Shown here: in pieces, positions 21,421 to 34,048 of the stretch
Layout: the number at the start of each line of letters is the position of its first letter
Numbering within the stretch: the stretch's first letter is position 1
Assembly: GCF_003265705.1 (NCBI RefSeq)
Contig: NW_020312968.1
Span: 1,964,538 to 2,028,537 of the forward strand
Length of the DNA stretch: 64,000 nt
Origin: Callorhinus ursinus
Lineage: Eukaryota > Chordata > Mammalia > Carnivora > Otariidae
Reading direction: 5' to 3'
Notes under the pieces: model-generated
The model's database searches: none
Told to the model about the DNA's origin: nothing
Seen by the model: only the letters and a program-made list of their open reading frames with translations
Translations under genes and position numbers: made by a program

Positions 21421-24400
21421 AAATGTTCTTAATGGTCCAGAACGGTTGTATGTTGTTTTTTTTCTTCTGTTTCCTAGAGTAAATCTTCCAGAGTGTTGCC
21501 TTCATTTTCCTTTTTGCATGTTCTGTGCCTTGTCTTCAGTTTCTCTTTGGAGTGTTCCCAATTCTGTCTGGCCCTACTGTTTGTCCAAAAATGGTGTGGG
21601 TGGAATCTCATTGACTTCCTTCCCTATTTGTCTTGGGCCTGTTCGTGTCCTTCCCTTAGCACTTGAGCTGGAGGGCTGGAAGACCATGGTCTGTGTTCTG
21701 TTTTTCGTCCCCCGCTTGCCAGAGTAAGGTGGTACGGAAGGCTCTGTGGCAGCGCGCAGCCTCAGTCTGCAAGCTTTGCTGCGGCTTCTTTTTGTTCTAC
21801 TTTACATCCAGGCCCATTTGTTCTTCTCTTTTGGGGGAGCCAGCCACTTTGATGAGAGATCCTTCAGAATGGCACCTTGCGGTTGATGGGATTTGGGTTC
21901 TGTGCCTCTATTGGGTATATTTCTCTGCATTCTGAGGCCACTTTCCAAAGTAGGAGTGCTTTCAGCCGTCCACCCTGCCTGGTCAGAGGAAACCCTAGGA
22001 TGGGTTGCTGTACGCTTTCTCTTTAGCTCCTCCACAACTGGTATAGGTATCAAGGCGAGTTTCCCCAAGGCGTTCCTTACCCTTCCTTACCCTTCCATGT
22101 CAGGACCTTTGCCACTCGCAGCCCTCAGCCCTGCACTGTTTGATGAGCAGAAGCGCTGTGCATATTCCCAGCGGGCTCTGTTTGGTCCATTTGTATTGCT
22201 TCTGATTGATAAGTGCTTTGCTGTTATTAACACAGATGAGGTTTTTCTCTCTCCTTTTTCTTCTTTTTTTTGTACATTCTGAGGGGTAGAAAGGAAGTTA
22301 TTGTTGTTGTTTTTTAGAGCCCTTTGCTTTCTTTCCAGGAAGTCTGCTTTATGAGTCTTGATGACTGTAATTAACACATGTGAAGTTTTTCATGAAGAGT
22401 TTTAATTATAGAATCCCAGTTAAGAATGTGCTTTAAGATCCAGGCTTGCACCCCATGCTTGAGTCACCTCTGTAAGGTCCCCCAATATATTGTTATCTTG
22501 TTGCCCTCTGTATTCAGTGATGGGAACACCATCCCCTGAGAGGAATTAATTCTTTCGTGGTCTCTGTTTGTTAGGAACTTTTCAGATATTGGGCTGTAAT
22601 CTGTCTTGAAACTCACTTCAGGTTCCATCCTTTGGGGACACCGGGACTCTGGAACCCAGTGGAACATACCTACTTTTCCAACTAATTGAGGTTGGCTTCA
22701 TGACACTCTTAGGCCTTGCTTTCTTCTTTATGTGAAACATGATGAGTTCTTTCCATCATTTATCAAAAGGCAGGAAAGAAACCTTGTCCTTTATCATCCT
22801 AGTTGCTTTCTTCTTAAAAAAACAAATACCTGTAATGGAACCCAGCACTTGAGATATGGTTATGAAGTCAGAGTAGATAGTATTTCAGCATCTTCTCCTG
22901 AACTGAGATACATGTGAGTCCAGAAATCGTTGTCCTTTGTCTAAATAAACCATCCCAAGAAATAGAGCAATTTTGAGTGCAGAGGGCTTCTGTAACTTTT
23001 CTCTACCAGCATCTTATTTGTTTTTATTTTATTTTTTTCATGGCTAGCCCTGTTTTAACCTGTGGTCATCTGTGATCTTCAGTACAGTCTCCTGCATTTT
23101 TGCATTTCCCTTTATCATGTTTTTGCATGAATTCCCCCCCCCCCCCCCCCCATTGCTGAGAGTACTTACTCCTATTGAATTTCAACCCTTTATTCTGTGG
23201 GAACATCCTTCCAAGGTCAAGATCACTTAAACTTTTTTTTTCCAACTTTTAGTATTTGTAATCCTACCCAGTTCATTCTCAGAGGAAAGTAGATGAGCTT
23301 ATTAACAATAAAATTCATAAAGAATTGCATCAGGAAAAATAAGTATTTTTGTTAATTCTGTCAGTAAAGATAGGGGAGGTATTAGATTTCAGGACAGATT
23401 CCCTACAGTCTGTCATTCAGTATGAATATCTGGTTGATTCCAAGTCTATAACTTTGTTGTTTACTTACCTAAAAGATACAGTAAAGCCCAAAATACCCTA
23501 CTTGAATTTGACCTCATATTTAATTCGTGTTGGTGTAAAAGAGAATAGAGAAATCGAGAGACGATACCTCCACTCTTCCTTCCTCATCTGTTGCCTAGTC
23601 CCCTGTCCTAGAAGGTACATCAGGTTGCCCAGCCTGTGTGGGCCTCTCACACATCACTGCCTTTTGGGGAAAGGGGAGGTGTGGACGGTCACATTCCGGG
23701 CATCGTACATTGTGGGTGGTCGTTTTAATCACTCCTTAGTACACATCCCGAAGTTTGGGTTGCAGCCATGATCATTTAGAAGGAAGAATCATTTTTCAAT
23801 TCCTTGTCCTCTGTGAGTTCAAATTTCCATGTAGAACTAAAGGAGTATTTTTGGAGAAGCAAATGTCATTTGGTACCTGTTTGCTTTCCGGCCAAATTGC
23901 TTTAATTTCTCTTTTTCTTCCCATAAGGTAAATGGTTCTTAAAGAGAGAAAGCCAACTTCCAATTCTGTATACTTTGTTTTACAGAGTTTGACATTATGC
24001 TCACATTTTTAGCAAGAAATTAAATTTTTTCATTTAGGAAATTGACTAGTGGAGTGGAGGTGGGTTTTTTTTTTTTTTTAATCTATCTACCCATCTGATG
24101 ATTTCGTATAAGATAAACTCAGTTCTTCCAGTTGGATGGTGGGTTGGGCAAAGGATTGAGATGGGTGGGATCTTGCTCGTCCTTGCCCCTGCTTCTTGGT
24201 CGAATCTGGCTTGTGCCTGCGTGGCTGTCAACCATGGGTAGAAGGCCCTTTGTCACAGTGGGAGGATGCTGATTTCAGGACAGTGGTCAGTCCAGGATGT
24301 TGCCTTTTTTCTAGAACTTTTCCCCAAAAAGGTGATTTTGTGAAGCGTGTCACCTTTAGAGGGGAGGTCATTCTCCCTGTCCTTGTATGTGTGGTGGCTC

Positions 24401-26150
24401 TTCAGTCTGCTCCGACACATTTTAATGTCATTGTTTTGAGCCGCACCTTGTTGGAAAGATGGGTGCATTGCTTGTAAGCGGTGCTGTCAGGAGTAAGTTT
24501 GTTTCCTCATTAATTTGGTAACGTACCAGAATGACTTCTATTCCAGCCCCAATTATTATACCTTGTCGAAATGCTGGAGGGCATTTTTGTTTCCTCCTCT
24601 CTTACCCGTGAGAATTACTCTAAAACAATTTTTGGCCTTTACACCAGTGTTTTAAAATTGCTCTCTACCTGGATTTGGAACACGGCACACTGTCCTAAAT
24701 CCAGTTATGGTGAACAAGATATTATATGCCTTTCTGGAAATTTCAGCCTTGGAAGCCAAACCGAGTTTTTAAAAAATGTGCTGACTGTGTAGGGATAAAT
24801 TATGGCCATGTTCCAAAGATGTGTGGAATCTCGCAAGGTAACCATCACATGTTGGGAGTATCCCCGATGTACCACAGTGCTGTTTCAGGAGCTGCCTTCA
24901 TTTTAAGTGTATGTCTTGTGTAATCTCAGTGGTCAAGTTTTCTTTTAAGAAAAAAATGTGGTTGTACTGACATTTACTTTGAGCAAATGAAGCATAGTTC
25001 ATATCTGTTGAAATTGAAATTAATAATACATGAGTGCTTTTCCCGACACTCTTTGTGTGTTTTTGCATATAAATTTTTAGAACTCATGGTAAATCAGATG
25101 GTGCAGAGGCTGTTTGATTTTTTTCCCCGTCTTCTCTGTTTTCCGGTGGGTGGCTGGCTTGAGCAAAGGAATGCAGTGAATAAATGTATCAACATCAGAA
25201 TCTGTATTTGTACAAGTTTATTTCTTTTATTAAAAATAAAATATTTTGGTCTGAAGGCTTTCATTTTCTTAAGTGCCTTTGTTTGTGAAAGAAAATCATC
25301 TTTTGGATTGCTCTTTACTGTGCTTTCAAGTGTTCTTTTCCAGCTGAAAATGGAAGATAAGGGACAAATATTAGTACTTACTCTTTTATTTGCAAGAGTT
25401 TTCCCTTGTGATTGTTCTTTCCTCATACTCCCTGGGTGATGAATAAGTTAGAAGCAAACTTCACTTATCTTGAAACCATAAATATTTAGTGTTTGTACCA
25501 GTGCTTTGTAGGTGCAAAATGCAGTCTGGCTGGCCCTTGTGTGTAAGATCTCCCTACAGCTCAGCAGGGAGAATCCACATTGGCTTCGGACTCCAGCGAA
25601 GCCAAGCAGTCGAGGTTGCAAAGAGTGCTCGGCTCTTCTCTCATTTTCATGAAGAGTAACAGCACACACAGGGCTGAACCTCAGTAGCAAAGAACTGAAA
25701 TTTACTCCTGGCAGGCCAAGAAGTGCACCCGGTCACCTCACGTGATCTTTACCCCGTGCAGCCAAGGCTGTATCTCTGAGCTTAAGAAAATTGTGCATTA
25801 CGTGGCAAAATCTTCTCACGAGTTTAGAAGGGAAGTCTGAAACCTGACTTCATTGCTTTAGGTGGTTTTAAGTCCCCACAAACAGGTAGACATCTCAACT
25901 TCCTTCATAACCTTGCAGTAAGTTTACAAAGGCAGGTTCAGGAGGCCTTCAGATAAGGAAAAGGAGAAGCACTATCTCTGTTTAAAAGATGCTGTAGAAA
26001 TGTTTTAGTCTTGGGGTTTTAGATGATTTATTTTTTTGGTAGTACTAATTAGATACATCCTGAGGACAGGGGGAAAAGCAATAGTAGGTTTATTCCTTAT
26101 TGTGTGGTGTTTTTTTTTTTTTTTTTTTCCTGCTGACTTTTTTTTTTGTG
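21421..26150 (+). other. Intron 1, mostly unique sequence
   Basis: No clear SINE or LINE. Contains a C14 run near 23137-23150, poly-T runs at 24064-24079 and about 26110-26128, and an 8-bp E-box palindrome TCACGTGA at 25738-25745. Short frames here have no recognisable product. Confidence 0.45.
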
Positions 26151-26168
26151 TTTAAAAGCTAACTCTTT

Positions 26169-26366
26169 GGGGCACCTGGGTGGCTCAGTCAAAATCTGAC
26201 TCTTGATTTTGGCTCAGGTCATAATCTCAGGGTCATGAGATCGGGCTCTGCATGGGGCTCCACGCTCAGCACAGAGTCTGCTTGAGATTCTCTCTCTTCC
26301 CCCCTCTTTCTGCCCCTCCCCTGCTCGTGCACTTTCTCTCTCTCAAATAAATAAATATCTGAAAAA
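26169..26366 (+). mobile_element. CAN-SINE, sense, diverged
   Basis: GGGGCACCTGGGTGGCTCAG head, GAGATCGGGCTCTGCATGG, CT-rich middle and CAAATAAATAAATATCTGAA tail. The flanking repeat is weak (AACTCTTT / AACTTTTTT), and divergence suggests an older insertion than the one at 7960. Confidence 0.92.
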
Positions 26367-26679
26367 AACAACTTTTTTGCAGGGAAGGGGAGGAGGAGGA
26401 AGTGGGGGGAAAAAGACAACTTTTTTTTTTTTTGGTTGGTTCCATATCTCAGTGTTAAGAAGATAGTCCTAATGAATTGGGATCTTGTGGGACAGGCACT
26501 ATATATTTCTTTTTTTATTGACCTAATTGCAGCCAGATGGAAATGTGTAATTACATTTCTTATTATACATATATAATGGATTTTTGTTTTATGTCTTACT
26601 ACTTCCTGAAATTAGCAGACAGGTTAGAACAAATTTTTCCAACTATGTACCTACATCCTTGTCTGTAACATACCCAACC

Positions 26680-27345
26680 TCCCTAGAATACCTATTTGTG
26701 GCAGTTTGCCTCTGGTTAAGTAGGCAGGGCTTTGAGGCATTATTGTGATTAGAACTCAAGCTCCAGAGTATGTTGTGACCCTGTGCAGGAAAGTAGACCC
26801 TGTGCAATATTAACTGCAGGTCTGACTTCTCTTCTTGGAAAGGCCTTGCTTGCAGGATTGGGTGGTTGGTGTCTGGGAACTTGGATTTCTGGAGAGTTCC
26901 CAGCACTCTCAGGACTGATCTTAGAGTGGCTCATGGTGGCCTAAACTGTACAAACAATGTGGTTTATGTTGAGCACCTGTTTTCCTTTTGGGAGTCTGGA
27001 ATTTTGGCAGGTGCTAGGCAGACGGTGCCTACTTGACTAACCCCCGATAAAAACCCTGGACTCCTAGACTCAGGTGAGCTTCCCTGGAAGACAGCATTTC
27101 ACGTGTGTTGTCACAGCTTGTTGCTGGGGGGAATTAAGTGCATCCTGTGGGACTCCCCTGGGGAAGGACACTCGGAAGCCTGTGCTTGGTTTCTTCCAGG
27201 CTCGCCCGTGAGCCTTTTCCCATTGCTGATTTTGCTTTGTTGTAATAAATCAGAGCCTGAGTACAACTGTATGCTGAGTCCTGGGAGTCTCCCAGGTGAA
27301 CCATTGAGCCTGGGAGTGAGTGGTCCTGGGGACTCCTGAGGCAGA
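26680..27345 (+). mobile_element. Probable solo LTR of an old endogenous retrovirus
   Basis: LTR-like order of signals on the + strand: a TATA-like 'ccgataaaaaccctggactc' near 27043, a body including 'ttgtcacagcttgttgctgg' near 27109 and 'gggaattaagtgcatcctgt', a polyadenylation signal AATAAA near 27245, and a short R/U5-like end ('gtatgctgagtcctgggag'). No internal retroviral genes are adjacent. Edges and family are uncertain; I recall similar ERVL-like LTRs but cannot place it firmly. Confidence 0.55.
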
Positions 27346-27764
27346 CGCCATCATCATCAACTTCTGAAGGTCTCAACCGGGTTCATGTGTAGGGCTCTGG
27401 GCCTGTCACCAGAGGCTGCACTGGGTTATGAGAGGAGCATAGAATGATGATGTTCACGTAAGTTCCTTGAAAGTACCAAATCACTAACCAAATTAATTCA
27501 CAGTGGTAGTATTACTACTTTTCTTCTTCCATAATATGTTTTGATCACTGCCGTGAGTCAGGCATGATTATGCATAGAACATTCAGTTATTTACCCTTCA
27601 GGTGGTCTTAGGCCTCTTCCTCCAAACTGGACCACAAACCCCCACTGCCCCAGTGTGCTGCTCTTACGGGAGTGACAGAAGACGGGGCCCAGTGGGGACG
27701 CGAACTCCCCATGGCTCTCTAGGCGTTTCACATTGCTCTCAGGTCACTTTTCTTAAGATATATT
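27346..27764 (+). other. Intron 1, unassigned
   Basis: Mixed sequence. 27550-27740 may be a very diverged reversed MIR, but the match is too weak to call. Confidence 0.3.
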
Positions 27765-27930
27765 GATTATGATTATCTTCTGTTCAAGCCATGAATTTCT
27801 TCCCATTAGTTGCAAAATAAAGGCCATATACCTTCAACTGTCGGTCAGATTCATCTGACCCCACCCTTCCTGTCTAGCCTTATTTCTTACTGCTCACCTG
27901 CGAGCATCTGACACTCCTGCTAACCTCCGC
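27765..27930 (+). mobile_element. L2-type LINE fragment, old
   Basis: 'Ttgcaaaataaaggccatat' followed by 'tctgaccccacccttcctgtctagccttatttct' resembles the L2 stretch 'caaaatccaaactcc ... ctggcccctgcctacctctccagcctcatctc'. Strongly diverged. Confidence 0.45.
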
Positions 27931-28279
27931 TCTTGGGCGTGAATGCTTTTCCTTCCCTTTTCTGTCTTTACGTCTTCATTGCTGTCCTTCCCGCCCCCCT
28001 CATCTACCCGCCAGCTGACTTTTCCTCCCACCATCACTGCCTGTGCAAAGCTACCTCTTCCTTCTTCTCTCTGTATTAGTTGGAGTCTCTGTGAACGCCC
28101 AGGACGTCTTATCTTTGTCGTATGTCTGTGTTTATTGGGTATGTGCGGGAAGCATTGATGGGAGAGCGGAGGCGGGCGATGGCTCAGGGAAGGCAGCCAG
28201 TGAATGTGCATTATTAAGCCAGCCCCCACGGTGGGCAGCTGGGGCTCAAGCCTGGGGAGAAGCTGTGGTTGATGATGTT

Positions 28280-28460
28280 GGGCAGGGCTTCTCACACATT
28301 AATATGCATGAGACTCACCTGCGGACTTTGTTAAAATGCAGAGGCAGACTCCAATGTGCAGAAGACCGGGAGTGTGCCTTTCTTACAAGCGCCTGGGTCC
28401 TGGCGACTCTGCTGGCGTGGGGTTTGCAGACCTCATTTTGGAGAACGGTGAAGCTATAAA
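28280..28460. mobile_element. Possible MER5-like hAT fragment
   Basis: 'Ggcttctcacacattaatat', 'gagactcacctgcggacttt', 'gttaaaatgcagaggcagac' and 'ttgcagacctcattttggag' follow the usual order of MER5-type elements (ttctcaa, atcacctg, ttaaaatgcag, ttgagaac). Termini are too decayed to confirm. Confidence 0.4.
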
Positions 28461-29125
28461 ATGGTCCCTCCTGAAGGGTTAGGGGCCTAGGGTATTCATA
28501 TACCCACTTGGGATGCTTATTAGGTGGGGGTTGTCTTGCCACTGTTGGCCTGTCCGGTGGCTGTCCCTGGCTCGGTGCCAGCCCGCAGGCAGAGAGGCGT
28601 GGACACCTGCAGACGTCAGGGGCTTCAGACACAGTCGGCTCCATCTTGTAATTACGGTTATCAATACACTTCTGTTCCTCCACGCCAGACTATCAGATCC
28701 CTGAAGGTAGGATCTGTAATAAATCTTCCTTCCGAGCAGCATCTAACACACGCTGCTCTTGTCTTTGCACAGTCAGTGAGTGGATTGCTGCCGCTCTCCA
28801 CTTTGGTGAAATAGTGCGCGTGCCATTTACGGTAGATTCACTGACAAGCTCCATCCTGTCATCCCCAGTCTCAAGGTCTACGATACAGGTCCCCCGTAAA
28901 GAGAGCCTTCTTTCTAGGTCCACATCTCCGAAGGTAACCGGGGCCGGTCCTTGGGGGCCAGAGTTAACAGGTGCAAGAGAGGAGAGTGCCCTGGAAGGAA
29001 GCAAAAATCACTCCTTCGAGGGTTTGTAACACTATTTTAAGGGGAAAACTGGAAGACGACTCAAGAGAAGAATTCTGGTGAGAAAGTTTTGGTACCTCAT
29101 CTAATTTTCCCTCTTGAAGTCACTT

Positions 29126-29337
29126 GAAAAATTTTTATTTTATTTTTTTATTTTTAAAAATTTTATTTATTTGACAGAGAGAAAGAGAAAGCACAAGCAG
29201 GGGGAACAGCAGAGGCAGAAGGAGAAGCAGGCTTCCTGCTGAGCAGGGAGCCCGATGCAGGGCTCCATCCCAGGACCCCGGGATCATGACCTGAGCCGAA
29301 GGCAGATGCTTAATCATCTGAGCCACCCAGGCACCCC
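29126..29337 (-). mobile_element. CAN-SINE, antisense, inserted in the tail of an older SINE
   Basis: T/A-rich tail, TTTATTTGACAGAGAGAAAG, GCTGAGCAGGGAGCCC, then CTGAGCCACCCAGGCACCCC. It lies directly to the left of an older short-class SINE. Duplicated targets outside the pair (see next entry) suggest that it landed in the older element's T-tail. Confidence 0.9.
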
Positions 29338-29347
29338 CCCAATTTTC

Positions 29348-29452
29348 TTTTTTTTTTTAATTAAGTAATCTCTGTGCCCAATGTGGGGCTTGAGCTCACA
29401 ACCCTGAAATCAAGAATCACATGCTCTACCGACTGAGCCAGCTAGGTGCCTA
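29348..29452 (-). mobile_element. Short-class CAN-SINE (no CT middle), antisense
   Basis: AATTAAGTAATCTCTGTGCC, then TGGGGCTTGAGCTCACAACC and CTACCGACTGAGCCAGCTAG. This is the shorter tRNA-like subclass without the GA/CT tract. TTGAAGTCACTT (29114-29125) and TTGAAGGCACTT (29453-29464) flank both SINEs together and are best read as this element's target duplication. Confidence 0.88.
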
Positions 29453-29464
29453 TTGAAGGCACTT

Positions 29465-30751
29465 TTCTGTTCATTCCTTCAGGGATTTCTGTTCTTGGTT
29501 TTACATACTTTTTTCACATTTTATCGATTTTCCTATACGAGGGACAAAAGTTTGGTTTTCTAATCATGAAGGTTAAAACAAATCTATGAACCTGGTCGCT
29601 GAATTTCCTCTAAATTGTTAAAACCCTTTTGCTTTTGAATATCCTCCCCTAAATCTCATTTTTCCTTTGACTCCTAAAATCTAGCATTTAAAAAACTTTC
29701 TGTGGTATAAAACTTTTCTGATGTTTTACATGAAATAACCACCGAGTATTTATTGAAGACCTCCTATGTATCTAGTTTTTTGGTTGATTGAAAGGCAATA
29801 TGAGACTTTCTCTTGGCCCTCAATTATTTAGGTGGGGATGAAAGATAATATGAAAATGATAGAAAACCATTTGTAAGTGTTTAAGGCTGTCCAGTGACAG
29901 TTGGATATTTGCTTTTTTCCCCCCCATTCAGTCCTGATTTCATGTATTTTCTCTTGTCAGATTTTATAAATTGGGAGTTTTAATTCCCACTGGAAAAGAT
30001 ATGATCCTGTTAGATACAGGAATTTATCTAAAGGCAGGGTTGTGTGCTGGCATGATTAGGGAATGTCACAGAGAATGTATGGTATTCTAGCTTATCCTGG
30101 AGAAGGAGGTCAGTGTTGAAAGTCTGCAAGGAGATCAGGGACATCACTGCGATTGTGTGCCTCAGTACCCAAGGTCTGGTTTGGTATTCAGTTGGGTCCT
30201 AATGTGGGGGAAGATGCATCTGTCTTCCGGTAAAACCAGCAACTAAATCAGGGTTCTTGATTATTTTTTGGCATGTCTTTCTTGTGTTCTTCTTTTGGGT
30301 TCTTCTCTTGGAGTCCATAAATATTTTAAATATTCGTTTCATAATCCTGACCTACTTGGGTCCTTTCTGGCCTTTCACAGCTGGTATAATCTCTTTCCAT
30401 AGATCCTTTCTGTGGGGTGGTTTAGAGCAAGGAGTAAGTGATAAACTTGTTTCTCTATTAGACAGTCTTTTGGGGAGGAAACATCTTTTCCTTTGATTAA
30501 TTCTCATCACCTATTGAATAATGTTGTATGGAATAGTTGACTGCTCAAGTAAAAAGAATGCAAAGAAAAAATAGAAAATCACTGAAAAATGATACCAGGT
30601 TTTCCTGTATTGACAAATCCTTGTCTTCAACCATTCTACTTTGTGATGTCCTTCCACTTGTGTGATTTCATTGGAAACATAGAAAATTGTGATGGAATAA
30701 ACATACACAGTCCCCATCGTGAGCAGCCCGGAGAGGTTATGTGACCTTGTG
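29465..30751 (+). other. Intron 1, unique sequence
   Basis: AT-rich intron; I recognise no repeat, exon or RNA gene. Confidence 0.45.
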
Positions 30752-30945
30752 GGGTAGAGTCCTGCAAATTCGTCCTACTACTTACTAGTCTTACGGCACT
30801 GGCAAAGTTCTTAAGACCTCACAGCCACAGCTGCTTTATTTTTAAACTAAGGATATTAATACCTTCTATAGGTTGTTGTGGCGAGTGGAGATGGTGAAGG
30901 CAAGCACATGAGTGCCTCTCAGTCAGTGTTTCTTTCTCCTCTCAT
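30752..30945 (+). mobile_element. MIR SINE, old
   Basis: 'Tactacttactagtcttacg', then a degraded 'cctcatctgtaaaatg' equivalent ('tttatttttaaactaaggat'), then 'ataccttctataggttgttgtggcg', in the order of the MIR consensus. Confidence 0.7.
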
Positions 30946-31325
30946 CTCACTTCCCGGTTAATAGAAGTCGGGGCCAGAGGAAAACTTAGGCCTTTCAACT
31001 CAGTTCATGGCTTCTTGGAAAAAAAAGTTCAAAGGGATATGACAATTCAAAATAATATTTCTTTTTATAATTTGACTGATGCTAGCTCATGAACTATTGA
31101 TAGCACTTCTGCTTACTGAATGCATTCTAGGAATCCACTGTTTGGGGATATTTCTGTTTCTTACCCTAACTCAGGAGCCTTAGTCCCTTATTTTATAGAA
31201 ATAACTGTCAAGACGTAAATGCCTTTGTTTAATTTCTTTACCGTATTCTGACAGAGTTACATGCTTGTCTGCGACTCAGCTAGTCCCAACATTACTATGG
31301 CATTATTCGGTTTTTTTAGCCCTGT
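30946..31325 (+). other. Intron 1, unique sequence
   Basis: No recognisable feature before the minisatellite. Confidence 0.4.
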
Positions 31326-31330
31326 GTTTA

Positions 31331-31440
31331 TTCTGATTGGTTGGTGTATCTGTTCCGATTGGTTGGCGTGTCTGTTCTGATTGGAAGGTGTGCCTGTCTT
31401 GATTGGTAGGTGTATCTGTTCTGATTGGTAGGTGTGTACT
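31331..31440. repeat. 22-bp minisatellite, five units, each with ATTGG
   Basis: ATTGG starts at 31336, 31358, 31380, 31402 and 31424, exactly 22 bp apart. The unit reads roughly TGATTGGTAGGTGTATCTGT plus two bases, with 1-4 changes between copies. A sixth decayed unit may follow. ATTGG is CCAAT on the other strand. Confidence 0.95.
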
Positions 31441-32639
31441 GTTTGGTTATTAAATATTTTGAATCTCCCTGGGGATTACATGCTCTTAAACATTTTTTTT
31501 TTCTTCGTAGGGTTTTAGGATGTGTCTTTTAAGAGAAGGTTATTTTAGTAAATTCTACCAAATTAAAAGATGAATAGTAAGAATCTGCTGGTTTCCTGTT
31601 TATGACTCTTTCTGAGCAAGCATTCATAGTTATTTTCTAAAATAACCTTAAGTGAATGCTAATGGAACTATGTATTATCAGTCCCACATTGGAAGGCTAA
31701 TTATCCGTCTGTAATCTTAGCAAATTATTATGCTTGTTGGTGTACTCCATGTCAGCGAGGTGACACATTGTAATTATGTATTCATTTTCGCTTACTCTTT
31801 GTCTTTTACGTGTATCATCAAACAAGCTTTCTTTATTGCAGTTATGGTTATTTTAGTGGCAACCACTCTCACTTGATTGACACAAAAACCATCCCTTATC
31901 TCTGGGCCACGTGGTCTTTCCAGAGTCAAATGCGACATAGCATCTGCTACATAATCTTTTCTAATGATACATGTGTAGACACCTTCAAAGCTCCGTTGGT
32001 TTCTGTGTCTGAAGTGTTGGATCATGAGATTTACCAGCGGACTGATGTGTTTCTCTGAATTCCCCTGGCATAGATATGTGGGCCTGTTTTTCATTGATCT
32101 ACATTAGATTTTTCCCTATAAATGATACCGTAGTGTTCAGTCCAGGAAAACAAATGAATCGTTGACATTACTCCCTTTTTACTGCTCTCAATTGCAACTT
32201 AAGTTGATATACTAGATTTTGGTTACTACTAGTTTATGTTCTCAAATATTTGAACCTTTGTTAGATGGTTTTCTAAAACAAAAGTGTCTTGTTCTACTTG
32301 TTCTACAAGCAAATTTATTTGTTCATGTGTGCTTTTAGTACTTGCTAAGCATATTAACTTTTCTTAGGTTATAATCTAAAACTGATGAGGGATTAATCTG
32401 TTTTGACTCAAGGAAGCCTAGATACTCATTTATTAAGTGTTACCTTATATTAGAGCTTTAATAACAGTATTTTGTTTTCCAGCTAGGGAACTAACCCACT
32501 TATGGGACGCTGTTCTTTCATTATTCGTATTGACTTCAGATTTTCCATATTTGGTGATTTTTGGTAGGGATGTATGAAATTTGATTTCAGAGTTGGCTTA
32601 GAGCTTCAATAAGAATAAATCATTTCTTTGTTATTCCTT
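31441..32639 (+). other. Intron 1, unique sequence
   Basis: AT-rich; nothing recognisable. Confidence 0.4.
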
Positions 32640-32712
32640 TTCATCTGTGTATTCTCAGCTCTTAGCACAACACTAGGCCCAGAATAGACAATAAATATTT
32701 GTTGAAATAAAT
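32640..32712 (+). mobile_element. L2-type LINE 3' end fragment
   Basis: 'Agctcttagcacaacactag' followed by 'gacaataaatatttgttgaa' is the classical L2 terminus (cctagcacagtgcctggcac, aataaatatttgttgaatga). Confidence 0.7.
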
Positions 32713-33408
32713 AGCTCCCTGAAGGCTTGCTCAGGTCTTTCTTTTGTTCAGTCACCTGGCAAGAAAATGAGGTCTTTACACCGATTTTGTCTTCGGAGGC
32801 CTAATTCCTTCATTCTTGTGCAGATTGGCATTATGTAATCTTTCTACTATTGGAGAACATTTTCTGTGACAGCAAACTCTTCTGGGTGAATGAATTTCTC
32901 TATCAGCTGTTGAAGCACTGAGTTAGGGTTTAGAAAAATGCAGAAACATTTGTCTGTCAAGCTGAAAGAGATTGTTTAGCAGAAGAGAAGGGGAAGTATT
33001 TAAATAAGAAAAATTTGCTTTCTATTTAAGATCCTTTCAGCTATTGGGCTGGCCATCGCTTCTCGGATGGAGTAAATTCTTTTGTTAGATAATTGGAATT
33101 GAATCTCTAAGCCAAAATTATTTGCTTGCTGATTCTGTCTGCATTTTAGGAGAGGGGTAATTCTGGACTTCTACAGGTAGTCTACACTTGTGCCAGATTG
33201 ATGGTTCTCTATTACAGATTCACCTTTCTCTTCAAGCCTTATTGCAGTGTTTTTTTTTCTTAAATAAAGTTAGTGTGCACTTTTGTTTTTGATTTCATAC
33301 AGTACAAAGTAATACTGATACTTTTATTTGATAGTGGTTTCACGGACCCCATTAAGGTTTTGATTTATTTTATTTTATGTGGCGTATTCTTTCTGTTTGT
33401 GTCGATGT
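32713..33408 (+). other. Intron 1, unique sequence
   Basis: Nothing recognisable. Confidence 0.4.
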
Positions 33409-33425
33409 GGCGGAAGGTAATTTTG

Positions 33426-33633
33426 TTTTTGTTTTTTAAATTTTTTTTTAAAGATTTTATTTATTTATTTGAGAGAGAGAGAATGAGAGACAGCATGAGA
33501 GGGAGGAGAGTCAGAGGGAGAAGCAGACTCCCTGCTGAGCAGGGAGCCCGATGTGGGATTCGATCCCGGGACTCCAGGATCATGACCTGAGCCGAAGGCA
33601 GTCGCTTAACCAACTGAGCCACCCAGGTGCTCC
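33426..33633 (-). mobile_element. CAN-SINE, antisense, full length
   Basis: T-rich tail, AAAGATTTTATTTATTTATT, GA tract, GCTGAGCAGGGAGCCC, TCCCGGGACTCCAGGATCAT, then GAGCCACCCAGGTGC. Perfect 17-bp TSD GGCGGAAGGTAATTTTG at 33409-33425 and 33634-33650. Confidence 0.97.
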
Positions 33634-34048
33634 GGCGGAAGGTAATTTTGAAGTAACTTACATAATCAAGAGAATTCGAAGACATTTCCATAGACGTAGT
33701 AGTGTATGTGTATTATCTAAACAGGTTCAAGTCCAGTGCTCTGGGCGCATGCGACAGGGACCTGGTTACGGTGACAGTCCAGAAGTGAAGGGAATGAGGG
33801 GAACAGGGATATTGTTGTCCCTTTTTTCTTGGATATCAAGTAGAGCATAGATTTACTAAGAATCACAAAGTGATATTCAGGGTGAGGCCATGGTTTATGC
33901 AGCTCGTGGTTGGGGTATTTCATCGAAACCAGATCTTCACTTCAAATCTGTTTTGAAAGCAGGTACTGTGTAAAAATTATTTAAACATGCTGCAGTCAAG
34001 AAACGCGGCTTGAGCCCTGCTGGTGCCCTTTTTCTTCCTTGGGCAACC

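Noticed and set aside
31331..31440. CRISPR-like array
   Set aside because: Repeats are contiguous 22-bp units without unique spacers, in a mammalian intron. It is a minisatellite.
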